Assembly: GCF_018403745.1 (NCBI RefSeq)
Contig: NZ_BOVP01000009.1
Coordinates: 1 to 62,451, forward strand
Reading direction: 5' to 3'
Length of the DNA stretch: 62,451 nucleotides
Origin: Lactococcus formosensis
GTDB lineage: Bacteria; Bacillota; Bacilli; Lactobacillales; Streptococcaceae
Positions 27,241 through 35,981 of this stretch are shown one piece after another; within the stretch, counting starts at the first letter, position 1, and each line of letters opens with the position of its first letter. The notes below the pieces were generated by a model that ran no database searches, was not told the DNA's origin, and saw nothing but the letters and a program-made list of their open reading frames with translations. Both the position numbers and the translations under genes were made by a program.

Positions 27241-30200
27241 TTATTTGGCTGTAGAGTCTGAAGTGCCTTCGTTATCTTCTGACTTTTTGAAGCTTTTTCC
27301 ACGCCAAACTGCGAACCCTGCGATACTCATCATGATTAAACCGAGTACTGTTAAAATTCCTCGTGATTGAGAACCTGTTAAAGGCAATGTTCCTTTTTGT
27401 TTTGGAGTAACCACCTTAGCATCAGAAGGGTTATCTTTAGGGTTGTCAGGAGTCTTCGGATTTACTGTCGTTTGGTTGGCATGATTGACAAATTCTGTAC
27501 CGTCAGAAATGTTCTCATTCGCAATTGTATTGACCAGAATGACATAACGTGAGTCTGTAGAGCTTCCTACAAAGAAGAAATCAGTCGCAGCTTTAGGTGT
27601 CGCAGTCGCAACACGACCTTTAATTTGATAATCAAAGTGATCAGTAATCTCTTCACCTAGGGTACCGTCATTTTTGAGTACGTATGCTGTAAATGCGTCC
27701 TTAGAATTTGGATCAAATGAAAACTCTTTAGGCAGCGTATCGACAACTTGTGTCATAAGCCCTTGGTTACCAGGCGTACCTACAATAGCCCAAGTCACTT
27801 GTTCCCCATTCTTAATCTCCTTTTGAGCAACGAGAGTGTCGCCGTCTGTTATGATGGCATCTTTAAGGTAATCTGGCTTATACTTACTTTTAGAGCCCAA
27901 AGCTGCTTCATGCTTACCCTCTTGTTTGGTCACAACAAATTTGCGCAAGTTAGGATCAAGTTTTGGAAGAATATCAATGACAGTGTTTGAAGTTTGGCTT
28001 CCTTTACCCTTGTCGCCATCATCTGGGGTCTTGTCTGTCCACTCTGTACTTGCTGTATCAGGGAGCTTGATGGAGTCGTCTTTATCAAGATAATTCACTT
28101 CTTCTTGACCAGATGCACCTTTGGTTGTTACTCCTGTGAAGGTCATATAAAGTTTAAGCTCGTCACCTTGTGCACGTGTAAACTGCTCAGGATTTTTCAC
28201 GTGGAAAAGAATAGTCACTTGCTCTTTTTTACCGTCTTTTTGTAATGTGCCTGCTTTAAACTCTTTTGAAACATCTTTACCTGCAGCATTTAAGAATTCT
28301 GTTGTACCTTCAACTTCTTTACCCTCAAAGTTGGTTACTTTCATGCTCTCATAGCGTTTAACCGTTTCCCACTTATCTTTAAGTGTGATTGTTTTATAGT
28401 CGGCATGGTTGGACAATTGGTGTGTGATACGTTCCTGCCATGACTTATCATGTTCAGGCAGGTTAAGAGGGTCTTTCGTCCAGTTCTTGCCATCAAAGGA
28501 CTGCTCTTTCACAATACTTGGATCGCTATACTCAGGGTCAACATCAACTTCATTCGTATCTTTAGGGTCTTCATCATCTGGCGTTGGTACTTCAGAAGTG
28601 GCAACGTTGGTTGCTTTCATTTCACTGTCTTGTTTGGATTGGTCATCAATATTGAAGAGGACATCCCCAATAATCAAGCTGAAGCTGTTATTGTAGAAAG
28701 CATCTGATTGTACGTAAGAGGTGTCCAGTGTTGCGACAAGGTTTGCTTTACCGTCCTTATCCTCACGTGTGATTGTGGCTTTAATCTCTTTACCGTCTTT
28801 ATCGACAACTTTCATCGTTGAAGTGCCTTCAGGAAGAACCACTTTTGAAAGATCGATGGAATCCTTTATGGCAGCCTTGGTGTAGATATAATCGTCTGCA
28901 TTCGTGCTTGGAACATCAGGCATCACAATCTTAGAAGCAACTGGACGATCAGGCATTGTAATATCAGTTTGTGGGGTCTTATCTGGAATTGTTGCTTTTT
29001 TTGCTTGAGGGACAAGAGCAATTTCTTCTTCTGTTCCCCCAGATTTTTTATATTCTTGATAAGCTTTATCATAATCTGCCCAAAGTGCTTTATAATTAGC
29101 ATACTTTTTAGCAAATAAAGCATAGTCATCATTATATTTCTTTACGACACTATCATAGTTTGAAGCATATTGTTTGTATGCATCAAGATAGTCTTGAACT
29201 TTTTGATTGTCTGAGTCCCACTGCCCTTGCTTATCTTTTACTGCAGCTTGATAATCAGCAATTAATTTTTCACAGTCTGTTTTCCATTGTGTCACAGCCT
29301 TTTGATAAGCAACATAGTTTGTAAATTCATTTCCTTTACCATCAATACCTTGGGTAATGGTGTAATTGAATTTTTTATCTGTGCTTAGAGATTGACCGTT
29401 AACATCTTTACCCTTTTCATCCGTAACTGTTTTAACAGGGTCTACATTATTTTTAACAGCGTCTAATGTAGGAGGAGCTGGAAGTTTTGGAACAGGAACG
29501 TCATAATTTCCAGGATTTGGGGCAATTGGCGCAACTGGAAGTTTTGGATCTGCAGGTGGTTGAGGTGCCGCAGGTGCTTGCGGTGGGAACATATTTGAGG
29601 TTGTTTGTCCGAACAATTCATGTCGGAAAGTAGCACGTGTAGTAGGATTGCTAGTCCAAAATTGGCGATATGTTTTATTTTTACCAATTAATTTATCAAG
29701 TGAAGGTACAACATTATTCAGACTAGAATCAACTAAGGATACATTATTAATAAATTGCATAGTAAAATGATTACCTGTCCAATAACTCGTAGATTGGGCG
29801 TATCCTGCTCCAAAATTGTCAATTTTTTTCCCTGTTGGACCAGTGAATCCTGAACCATCACCGATATTTTCAACGTTATCAGTATAGTTAGCATATAGCA
29901 TCTGTTTCGAGGCATTATATGTTAAAGATTCATTTCCATCAGCTGTCTTTGGTAAATATAAATCAGAGGAATTCTTAGGCAACAAATCTGTTTTCATTGC
30001 TTGAGCAGCATCAATATCAAAGAATGTAGTTTGAGCAGTAATATCTACAATTTTACTATTGTCATTCGCCTTTACATACTGGTAATCAAGAATTGGAGCT
30101 GGGGTAGAAGAGTAAAATAAATGAATAGGATGATCAGATGTTAAAGTTTTACCATTTTTTGCAGTAACTGTTGTTACACCACCATCTTCAATAATAACTG

Positions 30201-30750
30201 TAGGACGGTTGTTTACCTTGTCAATTGAAGTCAGCGGGTTAATCGATGGCCCTAAATCCTTAACAGTTACAATTACCGAAACTAACTCACCATCATCATT
30301 CTTAGAAACGTTTGAAAGTAAAAATTTGTCGCCTTTTCTCATTTCATAAATTGTATGATCTGAACCCATCCAACTCATCCAGGTTGTATCAATATCTGAT
30401 TTTGGAATAACTTTCTGTTGAGATAATGGTGTCAATTTAGTATCTTTTGTCCATTTAACGAAGCCGTACGAAGCCGAAACTGCTGCTTTTGTTTTTACGC
30501 TAGCAGGGACTGGAATATCATTATTTGTAAATGGAACATGATCTGTTTGCCCCACCTTTTGTTGAAGAGTGGTATCAGCATGAACTGCGTGTTGTACATC
30601 GTTAAAATTTGAAGAAATGAAAGTCGCCCCAGATACAGCGATTAACGTTACTCCTCCAAAAAGCCAAATTTTCCCTGACTTCCACATTTTAAAGTGACCA
30701 CATTTTGCTTCGCCCAGAGCATTCTCTAGGCGATTTTTAAAATCTTGCAT
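27241..30750 (-). CDS. Large LPXTG adhesin, antigen I/II or aggregation-substance type (PrgB-like)
   Basis: A 1169-residue surface protein likely to mediate cell-cell contact in mating. It has a long signal peptide with a KxYKxGKxW-like motif (KMWKSGKIWLFGG, about 21-33). A GbpC/Spa-like globular domain (about 90-390) is followed by a proline-rich spacer (about 393-435), an alpha-helical A/K/Y-rich segment (about 480-600), and several isopeptide-type beta domains as in antigen I/II C-terminal regions (about 640-1100). The anchor LPLTG comes near 1125, then a membrane helix. Together with the sortase and pilin, this is a mating-surface module like the one at the start of pCF10-type transfer operons. 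Confidence 0.88.
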   Translation of the reverse strand: MQDFKNRLENALGEAKCGHFKMWKSGKIWLFGGVTLIAVSGATFISSNFNDVQHAVHADTTLQQKVGQTDHVPFTNNDIPVPASVKTKAAVSASYGFVKWTKDTKLTPLSQQKVIPKSDIDTTWMSWMGSDHTIYEMRKGDKFLLSNVSKNDDGELVSVIVTVKDLGPSINPLTSIDKVNNRPTVIIEDGGVTTVTAKNGKTLTSDHPIHLFYSSTPAPILDYQYVKANDNSKIVDITAQTTFFDIDAAQAMKTDLLPKNSSDLYLPKTADGNESLTYNASKQMLYANYTDNVENIGDGSGFTGPTGKKIDNFGAGYAQSTSYWTGNHFTMQFINNVSLVDSSLNNVVPSLDKLIGKNKTYRQFWTSNPTTRATFRHELFGQTTSNMFPPQAPAAPQPPADPKLPVAPIAPNPGNYDVPVPKLPAPPTLDAVKNNVDPVKTVTDEKGKDVNGQSLSTDKKFNYTITQGIDGKGNEFTNYVAYQKAVTQWKTDCEKLIADYQAAVKDKQGQWDSDNQKVQDYLDAYKQYASNYDSVVKKYNDDYALFAKKYANYKALWADYDKAYQEYKKSGGTEEEIALVPQAKKATIPDKTPQTDITMPDRPVASKIVMPDVPSTNADDYIYTKAAIKDSIDLSKVVLPEGTSTMKVVDKDGKEIKATITREDKDGKANLVATLDTSYVQSDAFYNNSFSLIIGDVLFNIDDQSKQDSEMKATNVATSEVPTPDDEDPKDTNEVDVDPEYSDPSIVKEQSFDGKNWTKDPLNLPEHDKSWQERITHQLSNHADYKTITLKDKWETVKRYESMKVTNFEGKEVEGTTEFLNAAGKDVSKEFKAGTLQKDGKKEQVTILFHVKNPEQFTRAQGDELKLYMTFTGVTTKGASGQEEVNYLDKDDSIKLPDTASTEWTDKTPDDGDKGKGSQTSNTVIDILPKLDPNLRKFVVTKQEGKHEAALGSKSKYKPDYLKDAIITDGDTLVAQKEIKNGEQVTWAIVGTPGNQGLMTQVVDTLPKEFSFDPNSKDAFTAYVLKNDGTLGEEITDHFDYQIKGRVATATPKAATDFFFVGSSTDSRYVILVNTIANENISDGTEFVNHANQTTVNPKTPDNPKDNPSDAKVVTPKQKGTLPLTGSQSRGILTVLGLIMMSIAGFAVWRGKSFKKSEDNEGTSDSTAK

Positions 30751-30762
30751 GAATAGTATTTC

Positions 30763-30900
30763 TCCTTTAATTCAAAATAAAAAAGACAATTAAGATTGCC
30801 TTTTGAGCGATAAGTTATAGTGTTACTCCTTTCTTTTTTATAATCTTGGCTTTATATTCTACATAGTTTACTGTCATTTCGGACAAGACTGTAGTAATCT
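30763..30900 (-). promoter_or_regulatory. Leader of the adhesin operon with possible attenuator
   Basis: On the minus strand, a transcript entering here would carry a short terminator-like hairpin (CAAT at 30787-30790 with ATTG at 30795-30798, followed by a T-run) about 35 nt before the adhesin start codon. Upstream AAGATT (minus strand, 30847-30842) can instead pair with AATCTT (30797-30792) inside that hairpin, giving an antiterminator alternative. An AAAGGAG without an ATG also lies in the leader. This suggests control of adhesin expression by attenuation; it is inferred from pairing only. Confidence 0.45.
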
Positions 30901-30912
30901 TTTACGGAGTAT

Positions 30913-30949
30913 AAAAAAAAGACGAGCTCATTAGCTTGTCCTTTTTTTC
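30913..30949. terminator. Bidirectional terminator at the end of the glycosyltransferase gene
   Basis: GACgAGCT pairs with AGCTtGTC around a 4-nt loop, with A-run and T-run on the two sides. The stop codon of the minus-strand glycosyltransferase gene lies inside the loop. Confidence 0.75.
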
Positions 30950-32610
30950 ATAGATAGCAACTGATTAATTCCAATAGCAGAAAATGGAATTAATAAAGTA
31001 AAATACGCTAGTAGATATCTAGGTTGAGTTTCCCAAATAAATTCATGGAAGATAAATCCACCCATAAAGATTGTAAGAAGGAGCAAGTCCTCCAATGAAA
31101 AGTTCTTAAATTTTTTCACAATATAAATCAAAGCCCCCATTAATATTAGTATTATAAATGGTCTCTCTATTGATTTTAAGAAGAATTTATTATCTATACT
31201 CTTTATTGCAGATGAACTCTGAAATTTTTCTCTGTTATTAATATATTGTTTAGCTGATGTAGACTGGATACCTTGAATTTTAGCAATATTTTCAAAAGGT
31301 AAAGAAGTATAAATATCCTTTTGGGTCTCATAACTCTCCTTTAAAAGCTTCTCACTCCCAAAAGAAGCGTCACCCCAGGAAGCAACTTCTTTTTGAGCAT
31401 AAAACTTTAAAGCTTCTTGGGGATGTTTTCCCATATCCAATATTCTATCCTTTATAAAATTTGAATAAATACTTTTTCGCGAATTTTTATCTTTTATAAA
31501 ATCATGTTTAGTAGAATTTTTATTATCCTTTTTATATTCTGCAAAAGTCCAGCTCTCAAAATCATTAAACATTCCTGGTTTTTTAAATTTATATCCCTTC
31601 ATAGAATGTTCATCTGCAATTGCCATTGCAATCCAAGAAATAGCAGGCTGAGCCTCTTCTTTTCTATAATCTGTGACTAAAATTGGTATTGAAAACTGAA
31701 AGACAATTTTAATAATAACCAAAATTATAATTGGCAGAAAAGATAAAAACGATTTATACGTGATTTTTCTATTTTTAATAATATATAAAGCAATATATAT
31801 AAATATTCCAATTGCAAAAATAATTGAATTAGTTTTTAAAACATAGGCTAAACCTAAAAGAATTCCTGATAAAATTATCTTACCATTTTTAAGTTTTTCA
31901 GATTTCATAAACTCGATAAGAAAGTAAATGGACTGTAATGCAAGGAACAAGCTGATTAAATCATTATATAGATAAGTAGTCATAAATGAAAATGGAAGAG
32001 CAAAGAAAAGTAATTGTATACAAATCCTTTCAGACCTCTCATCACTTAACTTTAAAGTGAGTCTAGGTATAACATAAAACATCCCAATTACAGAAGCAAT
32101 ATTTACTCCATACATAATTGTCCATGCTTGTCTTCCTAAAATTTTAAATATAAACTGATACAACAATGCTAAACCCATGTTATTAGGATAGTAATTAGTA
32201 TAAGGTACTGTTATCCAATTATCGATTGAAAAACCATTAATAACACTCCAGACATCAGAATAAGGAGGAGATGCAAAAGTTACAGTTACTAGTACACCAA
32301 TAAGTAAAGTGAAACCTAAAAGGTACTGATGTAATTTTTTTGTTGGTATTTTTAAAATATTTATTATTTTATAAAGTAGAAATTGAACTCCAGTAAAAAT
32401 TAAAGCTGTTATTAAAATAACAATTGGGTTATTTTTTATAAATATTGTAGGATTGGATGGATCAAATGTTAGAAAGAATTGAATAAGTAAAATGCTTACT
32501 AATGCTAACAAACCTAAACTTCCCATAAAAATACTAAAATACTTTAATGTACCTTTATTTTCATTATCATCCTCAACTGCTATTTTCTGAGTTAATCTCC
32601 TTGAATACAC
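30931..32610 (-). CDS. Polytopic GT-C-type glycosyltransferase (PMT/ArnT-like)
   Basis: A 559-residue membrane protein with about 11-12 transmembrane helices and a large extracellular loop (about residues 340-470). The first external loop carries an acidic motif (FASPPYSDVWSVINGF), as in GT-C enzymes that use lipid-linked sugars, and the C-terminal IFHEFIWETQPRYLLAY fits this fold. Start is GTG behind AGAGG; no better ATG exists. It is transcribed immediately upstream of the KxYKxGKxW-type adhesin, so a role in glycosylating surface protein or wall polymer is plausible. Substrate unknown. Confidence 0.75.
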   Translation of the reverse strand: MYSRRLTQKIAVEDDNENKGTLKYFSIFMGSLGLLALVSILLIQFFLTFDPSNPTIFIKNNPIVILITALIFTGVQFLLYKIINILKIPTKKLHQYLLGFTLLIGVLVTVTFASPPYSDVWSVINGFSIDNWITVPYTNYYPNNMGLALLYQFIFKILGRQAWTIMYGVNIASVIGMFYVIPRLTLKLSDERSERICIQLLFFALPFSFMTTYLYNDLISLFLALQSIYFLIEFMKSEKLKNGKIILSGILLGLAYVLKTNSIIFAIGIFIYIALYIIKNRKITYKSFLSFLPIIILVIIKIVFQFSIPILVTDYRKEEAQPAISWIAMAIADEHSMKGYKFKKPGMFNDFESWTFAEYKKDNKNSTKHDFIKDKNSRKSIYSNFIKDRILDMGKHPQEALKFYAQKEVASWGDASFGSEKLLKESYETQKDIYTSLPFENIAKIQGIQSTSAKQYINNREKFQSSSAIKSIDNKFFLKSIERPFIILILMGALIYIVKKFKNFSLEDLLLLTIFMGGFIFHEFIWETQPRYLLAYFTLLIPFSAIGINQLLSMKKRTS

Positions 32611-32712
32611 GAAAAACCTCTTTCCCTAAACTATTTCTATTTAAATTTATTTTGTCTTGATTAGATTCTTATAACTAGTTGTTTCTTTAAAAACTGAACT
32701 TTACTCTCGAGA

Positions 32713-33102
32713 TTAATTTTTATTGTTGAAAGAGTTATTCATGAGTTGCTTAACAGAATCTATTTCCTCATCATTGACTGTCTTTTGAAGTATAAGTTCA
32801 AGTATTTTATATCGTTCTTCTTTTGTCGCATGGTTTCGAATAAATGACAGCGTTGAATTATAATATTTTGCTCGATTTAAACGTTCTTTTCTTCCTCGCT
32901 CAAATAATTCTTTTTCCGATAGTTCAGGAGCTTTAAGTGCTTCCTCAAGCTCTGGATGCGTCGCTCTTGCTCGATTTAAAGTTTCAAGTCCAATAGACAA
33001 CTTTTTTGCGATAGCCGCAATTGATAAGCGTTCTGCACGCCAGCTTTTTATTTCCTCAAGATAAGGAGCAATATGTGTTTCATACTTTGATTTTCTTGGC
33101 AT
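32713..33102 (-). CDS. Small HTH-containing plasmid protein
   Basis: A 129-residue basic protein with a resolvase/terminase-type helix-turn-helix (LSIAAIAKKLSIGLETLNRA, about 28-47) followed by a helical region (ELFERGRKERLNRAKYYNST). It probably binds DNA. It is transcribed from the promoter region carrying the TTGATGACATCACCT element, so it could be a local regulator; this is inference. A GTGAGG site precedes the ATG. Confidence 0.7.
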   Translation of the reverse strand: MPRKSKYETHIAPYLEEIKSWRAERLSIAAIAKKLSIGLETLNRARATHPELEEALKAPELSEKELFERGRKERLNRAKYYNSTLSFIRNHATKEERYKILELILQKTVNDEEIDSVKQLMNNSFNNKN

Positions 33103-33144
33103 AGTTTTTTTACCTCACTCCAATTTTACCATATAAGAAAGGAG

Positions 33145-33166
33145 AAATAGGTGATGTCATCAATTG
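33145..33166 (-). promoter_or_regulatory. Copy 1 of a shared operator-like motif
   Basis: Minus strand TTGATGACATCACCT at 33163-33149, overlapping the stop region of the upstream gene and preceding the HTH gene at 33102. The same motif occurs at 34243-34229 (TTGACGACGTCACCT), where it overlaps a -35 box. The consensus TTGAYGACRTCACCT contains the dyad TGAYGACRTCA. Confidence 0.5.
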
Positions 33167-33633
33167 TTTTCAGATAAACCTTTACGATAGTCTTTGTAAT
33201 ATTGAGCATACCCTTTCATGATAGAACCTGCCATTTCTTGCGTATCTTCTGAGAGAACAACTTCTCGCCCTCTGGCTTGTGCTGTAAGCTCGCTTTCGAC
33301 TGCTTCCTCATATTGGGATTGCTCGAACGCTTTAGGGCTTATACGGCTCATTTGAGCGCCATATTGGCTTCTTTCACAAATTACTTCGTCTTCCATTTTT
33401 ATATATGCAATATTTTTCCATTCCTCACGGATTATTTTATCAACTGGCATTTTCATCTCTGGAAGATGTGTGTAGGTAGCCACCATTGTTCCTCTTGGAA
33501 TTATTGTCTCAAAAGTAACTAAATCTTCAGGATTTCCTCCATGTACCGCTTGTGCTGAGTAAAATCTTAGTGCAAACCTTTTTGATTTATTTTCAATTAA
33601 AACTCTTAGTGCTTCATTTTTTTCAACATTCAT
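33160..33633 (-). CDS. Hypothetical soluble protein
   Basis: A 157-residue protein, not recognised, with a beta-rich N-terminal half (KRFALRFYSAQAVHGG, PRGTMVATYTHLPEM) and an acidic, helical C-terminal half. There is no signal or membrane segment. It overlaps the stop of the upstream membrane-protein gene by one base, with GAAGGAGAAATATA before the ATG. Part of a short leftward accessory operon started by the promoter at 34243. Confidence 0.7.
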   Translation of the reverse strand: MNVEKNEALRVLIENKSKRFALRFYSAQAVHGGNPEDLVTFETIIPRGTMVATYTHLPEMKMPVDKIIREEWKNIAYIKMEDEVICERSQYGAQMSRISPKAFEQSQYEEAVESELTAQARGREVVLSEDTQEMAGSIMKGYAQYYKDYRKGLSENN

Positions 33634-33998
33634 TATATTTCTCCTTCTTTGAGAATTTCCATTACACTTTTGTTAATCTGACCTGGATCGTTGTAACCTT
33701 TTGTGACTTGATCGAGGACGTATGCTGCTTCTTGAGGAGATAAACGAGTTTTATTATCTTCTTGAACATCTTGAACCATTTCAACTGCTTCTTCTTTTTC
33801 TGCAACAACACTTTTGGAGTGTTTTACCACATCTCCTGAATATCTTGTTCCAGGGAACATGAAGATCCAAGCTAAAACATTAAATATCCCCTTACCTAAC
33901 CAGTAGAGTAAAAACACTATTCCTCCAAAAAGGAAAGTACTCAACCATAAGACTAAAACGGTCACACCACCAACATCTACACCACTCTTCCTGTTCAT
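33633..33998 (-). CDS. Small membrane protein with cytoplasmic helical tail
   Basis: A 121-residue protein. Residues 5-50 are strongly hydrophobic with one or two membrane segments (VTVLVLWLSTFLFGGIVFLL, LAWIFMFPG); the rest is acidic and helical (EAAYVLDQVTKGYNDPGQI). The ATG at 33998 is chosen because GAGGTG lies just upstream; an earlier in-frame ATG overlaps this site. Function unknown. Confidence 0.7.
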   Translation of the reverse strand: MNRKSGVDVGGVTVLVLWLSTFLFGGIVFLLYWLGKGIFNVLAWIFMFPGTRYSGDVVKHSKSVVAEKEEAVEMVQDVQEDNKTRLSPQEAAYVLDQVTKGYNDPGQINKSVMEILKEGEI

Positions 33999-34019
33999 AG
34001 TACACCTCATTATTTTTTC

Positions 34020-34190
34020 TTAAACAAAAATTAGCAAAGTCATATTATAAAGCAGCGAAAAAGCTGCCATAAAAATTTTTAAGATAATGTTTTGCTTATA
34101 AGTTATATGCGCAAAATCTATTGCTTCAAAAAACACAAGATTAGAAGTAAGCATTAAGATGACATCGCCTATTATAATTAATATGCTCAA
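34020..34190 (-). CDS. 56-residue two-helix membrane peptide
   Basis: A TTG start at 34190 lies behind AGGAGG (34206-34201, spacing about 10). The product begins SILIIIGDVILMLTSNLVFF and ends SLLYNMTLLIFV, with two hydrophobic helices flanking a polar stretch (DFAHITYKQN). It is the first gene after the promoter at 34243/34220, so it is probably real despite its length. Function unknown; two-TM peptides of this size are often plasmid entry-exclusion, toxin or regulatory peptides. Confidence 0.55.
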   Translation of the reverse strand: MSILIIIGDVILMLTSNLVFFEAIDFAHITYKQNIILKIFMAAFSLLYNMTLLIFV

Positions 34191-34212
34191 ATGATATCTC
34201 CCTCCTACAATT

Positions 34213-34245
34213 ATATAATAGCATAAAGAGGTGACGTCGTCAACT
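34213..34245 (-). promoter_or_regulatory. Consensus promoter overlapped by operator-like motif copy 2
   Basis: Minus strand -35 TTGACG (34243-34238), 17-nt spacer, -10 TATTAT (34220-34215). The motif TTGACGACGTCACCT starts at the -35 box and is part of a longer near-palindrome AAAGAG...CTCTTT (34225-34249). It would drive the genes at 34190, 33998 and 33633. Confidence 0.65.
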
Positions 34246-34539
34246 CTTTAAGTTGCTTTTTTTATTTTTAGATAATAAAAATAAAAGAGAAGCAAAAGGA
34301 GCTATCATCAACAGCATAATATCAATTGCTCTTAATACGAATAAAACTAAATAAAAAAATACAGATATTATCAGATTGCTTTTTAAAAGATTTGAAAGAA
34401 CACCTCTAAAATTATCAGAGAATAAAGCAAGTCCTATAAACCCTATTTGAGTGCTAACTCCAATAATGAACACCCTCTTTAGTATTTTAGAGTTCAAAGT
34501 CAATGTCCCCCAAATCGCAAAGGAAAAAGGGAGTTTCAA
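34240..34539 (-). CDS. Possible small membrane protein
   Basis: A 99-residue hydrophobic protein with about three membrane segments (RVFIIGVSTQIGFIGLALF, LIISVFFYLVLFVLRAIDIML, APFASLLFLLS) and a basic tail (KNKKSNLKS). The only available start is TTG behind a weak AGAGAAG site, and the end reaches into the promoter of the next operon. It could be genuine or a leftover; function unknown. Confidence 0.45.
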   Translation of the reverse strand: MKLPFSFAIWGTLTLNSKILKRVFIIGVSTQIGFIGLALFSDNFRGVLSNLLKSNLIISVFFYLVLFVLRAIDIMLLMIAPFASLLFLLSKNKKSNLKS

Positions 34540-34594
34540 TCACTTCTCTTATTTTATCTTTGATTTTTAGATAGAATTTCAACACTTGACCTCC

Positions 34595-34831
34595 TTAATC
34601 TGCTTGGAATTTTTTATAAAAGAGAGCTTCGCTCAAGGGGGTTGGCTTAAAATTCCCTTGTGCAAGAATTTTCTTCACATCTTCAAACTTGATTTTGGAA
34701 TAAAGTAAGCCTGAATACGGATAGTCATTAAAACTACTGTACAACACTACATCATATATCGGACAATTGCTTGTTGCAAAGTGTTTTTTTACATCAATTA
34801 AGCCATGCTTGTTAGGTTTCTCATTTGTCAT
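34595..34831 (-). CDS. Hypothetical small soluble protein
   Basis: A 78-residue protein starting MTNEKPNKHGLIDVKKHF behind AAAGAGAATGTG. It is a mixed alpha/beta sequence with several aromatics and the C-terminal stretch SEALFYKKFQAD. The family was not recognised. It stands alone on the minus strand between a terminator and the membrane gene. Confidence 0.6.
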   Translation of the reverse strand: MTNEKPNKHGLIDVKKHFATSNCPIYDVVLYSSFNDYPYSGLLYSKIKFEDVKKILAQGNFKPTPLSEALFYKKFQAD

Positions 34832-34849
34832 CACATTCTCTTTTCTTTT

Positions 34850-34887
34850 TTTATATAAAAAAGACCACTAAATTATAAGTGATCTTC
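34850..34887 (-). terminator. Intrinsic terminator
   Basis: Minus strand hairpin AAGAtCACT...AGTGgTCTT (34884-34861) followed by a T-run, downstream of the gene ending at 34925. Confidence 0.65.
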
Positions 34888-34924
34888 TTGATTTTTTATT
34901 TTATTTTTACTTCACTAAATAACC

Positions 34925-35434
34925 TTATAGTTCTACGTCTTCCACTGAGTAAATAAACATAATAAATCCTCTATGGATACATCTAATAGCATAATTGCTC
35001 CCAAAACTCTCATTTGTTAAATTAATATTATTGAAATCACTAAAATCATACTTTTCTACATAAAGAGCGCTTCTTATGTAGAGTTTAAAAAGAATATCCA
35101 ACTTTTCTTCATAATTTTTAGAAGTACTAAGTGTAAAAATATCACCCACTACAGCATTAAAAATTTCTAAATCAATTTTATTTGTTTTTTCTTCCGTAGA
35201 ACTATGCAAAAGAACTTTAGCAAAAGACAGATGCTCTTCTATTTGTCTTTCAATTGCTTCGTCAATTATAGCGTTTTGATTGGATGATTTTTTCAATAAA
35301 GCTTTTATTTTATCAAAGTTTGATTGCTGCACTGGAATTTCTACTTCTTTCAGGGCTATTGGAAAGTATCTTTCCTCTACTTTTTTGTGAAATAAGAACT
35401 TATCTGTTATTTTACGAAGAAATGATTTATACAT
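34925..35434 (-). CDS. Hypothetical protein
   Basis: A 169-residue protein of unknown family. It has a basic N-terminal helix (SFLRKITDKFLFHKKVEERYF) and is mainly helical after that (DEAIERQIEEHLSFAKVLL), with a short C-terminal strand region (AIRCIHRGFIMFIYSVEDVEL). No membrane segment. AGGAG lies unusually far (about 15 nt) from the ATG, so the start is uncertain. It has its own terminator and lies next to the structured RNA region. Confidence 0.6.
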   Translation of the reverse strand: MYKSFLRKITDKFLFHKKVEERYFPIALKEVEIPVQQSNFDKIKALLKKSSNQNAIIDEAIERQIEEHLSFAKVLLHSSTEEKTNKIDLEIFNAVVGDIFTLSTSKNYEEKLDILFKLYIRSALYVEKYDFSDFNNINLTNESFGSNYAIRCIHRGFIMFIYSVEDVEL

Positions 35435-35499
35435 TAATAAAATTTCTTACTCCTATTCGTTACTTTTCCGCCACAAAATATTTTTGAGTTTTTTTGTTT

Positions 35500-35981
35500 T
35501 TGGTCGTCTTAATGACGTTAATAAAATTAATCGCAGAGTTTTTAGATGACCCCAAACTCAAAGGTACTTTTACAGCGTCGCCGACCTTTGTTGTAGCATA
35601 CCCACGCCTTGCAGGCAGGAGGTTCCATTCCCCATCATTTACGGTAGACAGTCTTGGTAAAGTTTATCTTACCTCAGTCGGAAGGGTCTCACTTAAGTAT
35701 TAACTTCCCTTTTTCTCTGTTATCTTCTCATTTTTGGGTAATGAGCCACCCATAGTGTAAATGATGTGTTATACAGGACAAGTCCTCACGTTCCAGACTA
35801 TATAACACTCCCTTTAGTAGCTACGTTGATAGAGGGGCGGACAGGCCTTTTACTCTCCACTCAAGAGTCTACCCAATCCGAAAACTGGAGTTCTTACATC
35901 CAGCCCATGTATTCAATTGTAAAGGACAGTTACCGTACGCTTCAACAGTCTTGTGCTTCAGCTTTCACGCAGAGGGTATAT
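35500..35981 (-). ncRNA. Candidate large ornate non-coding RNA (ROOL/GOLLD-like)
   Basis: About 480 nt without a credible gene, more GC-rich than its surroundings and dense in helices. Plus-strand coordinates of pairs: 35505-35508/35514-35517, 35536-35541/35554-35559, 35559-35565/35584-35590, 35606-35609/35613-35616, 35656-35660/35669-35673, 35680-35684/35704-35708, 35727-35731/35741-35745, 35766-35773/35801-35808, 35852-35856/35864-35868 and 35885-35889/35899-35903. It directly follows a tRNA-like element on the minus strand. ROOL and GOLLD RNAs of Lactobacillales plasmids and phages are large, ornate and often next to tRNAs, which is the basis for the call. Strand is inferred from the tRNA-like neighbours; no family consensus was checked. 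Confidence 0.5.
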
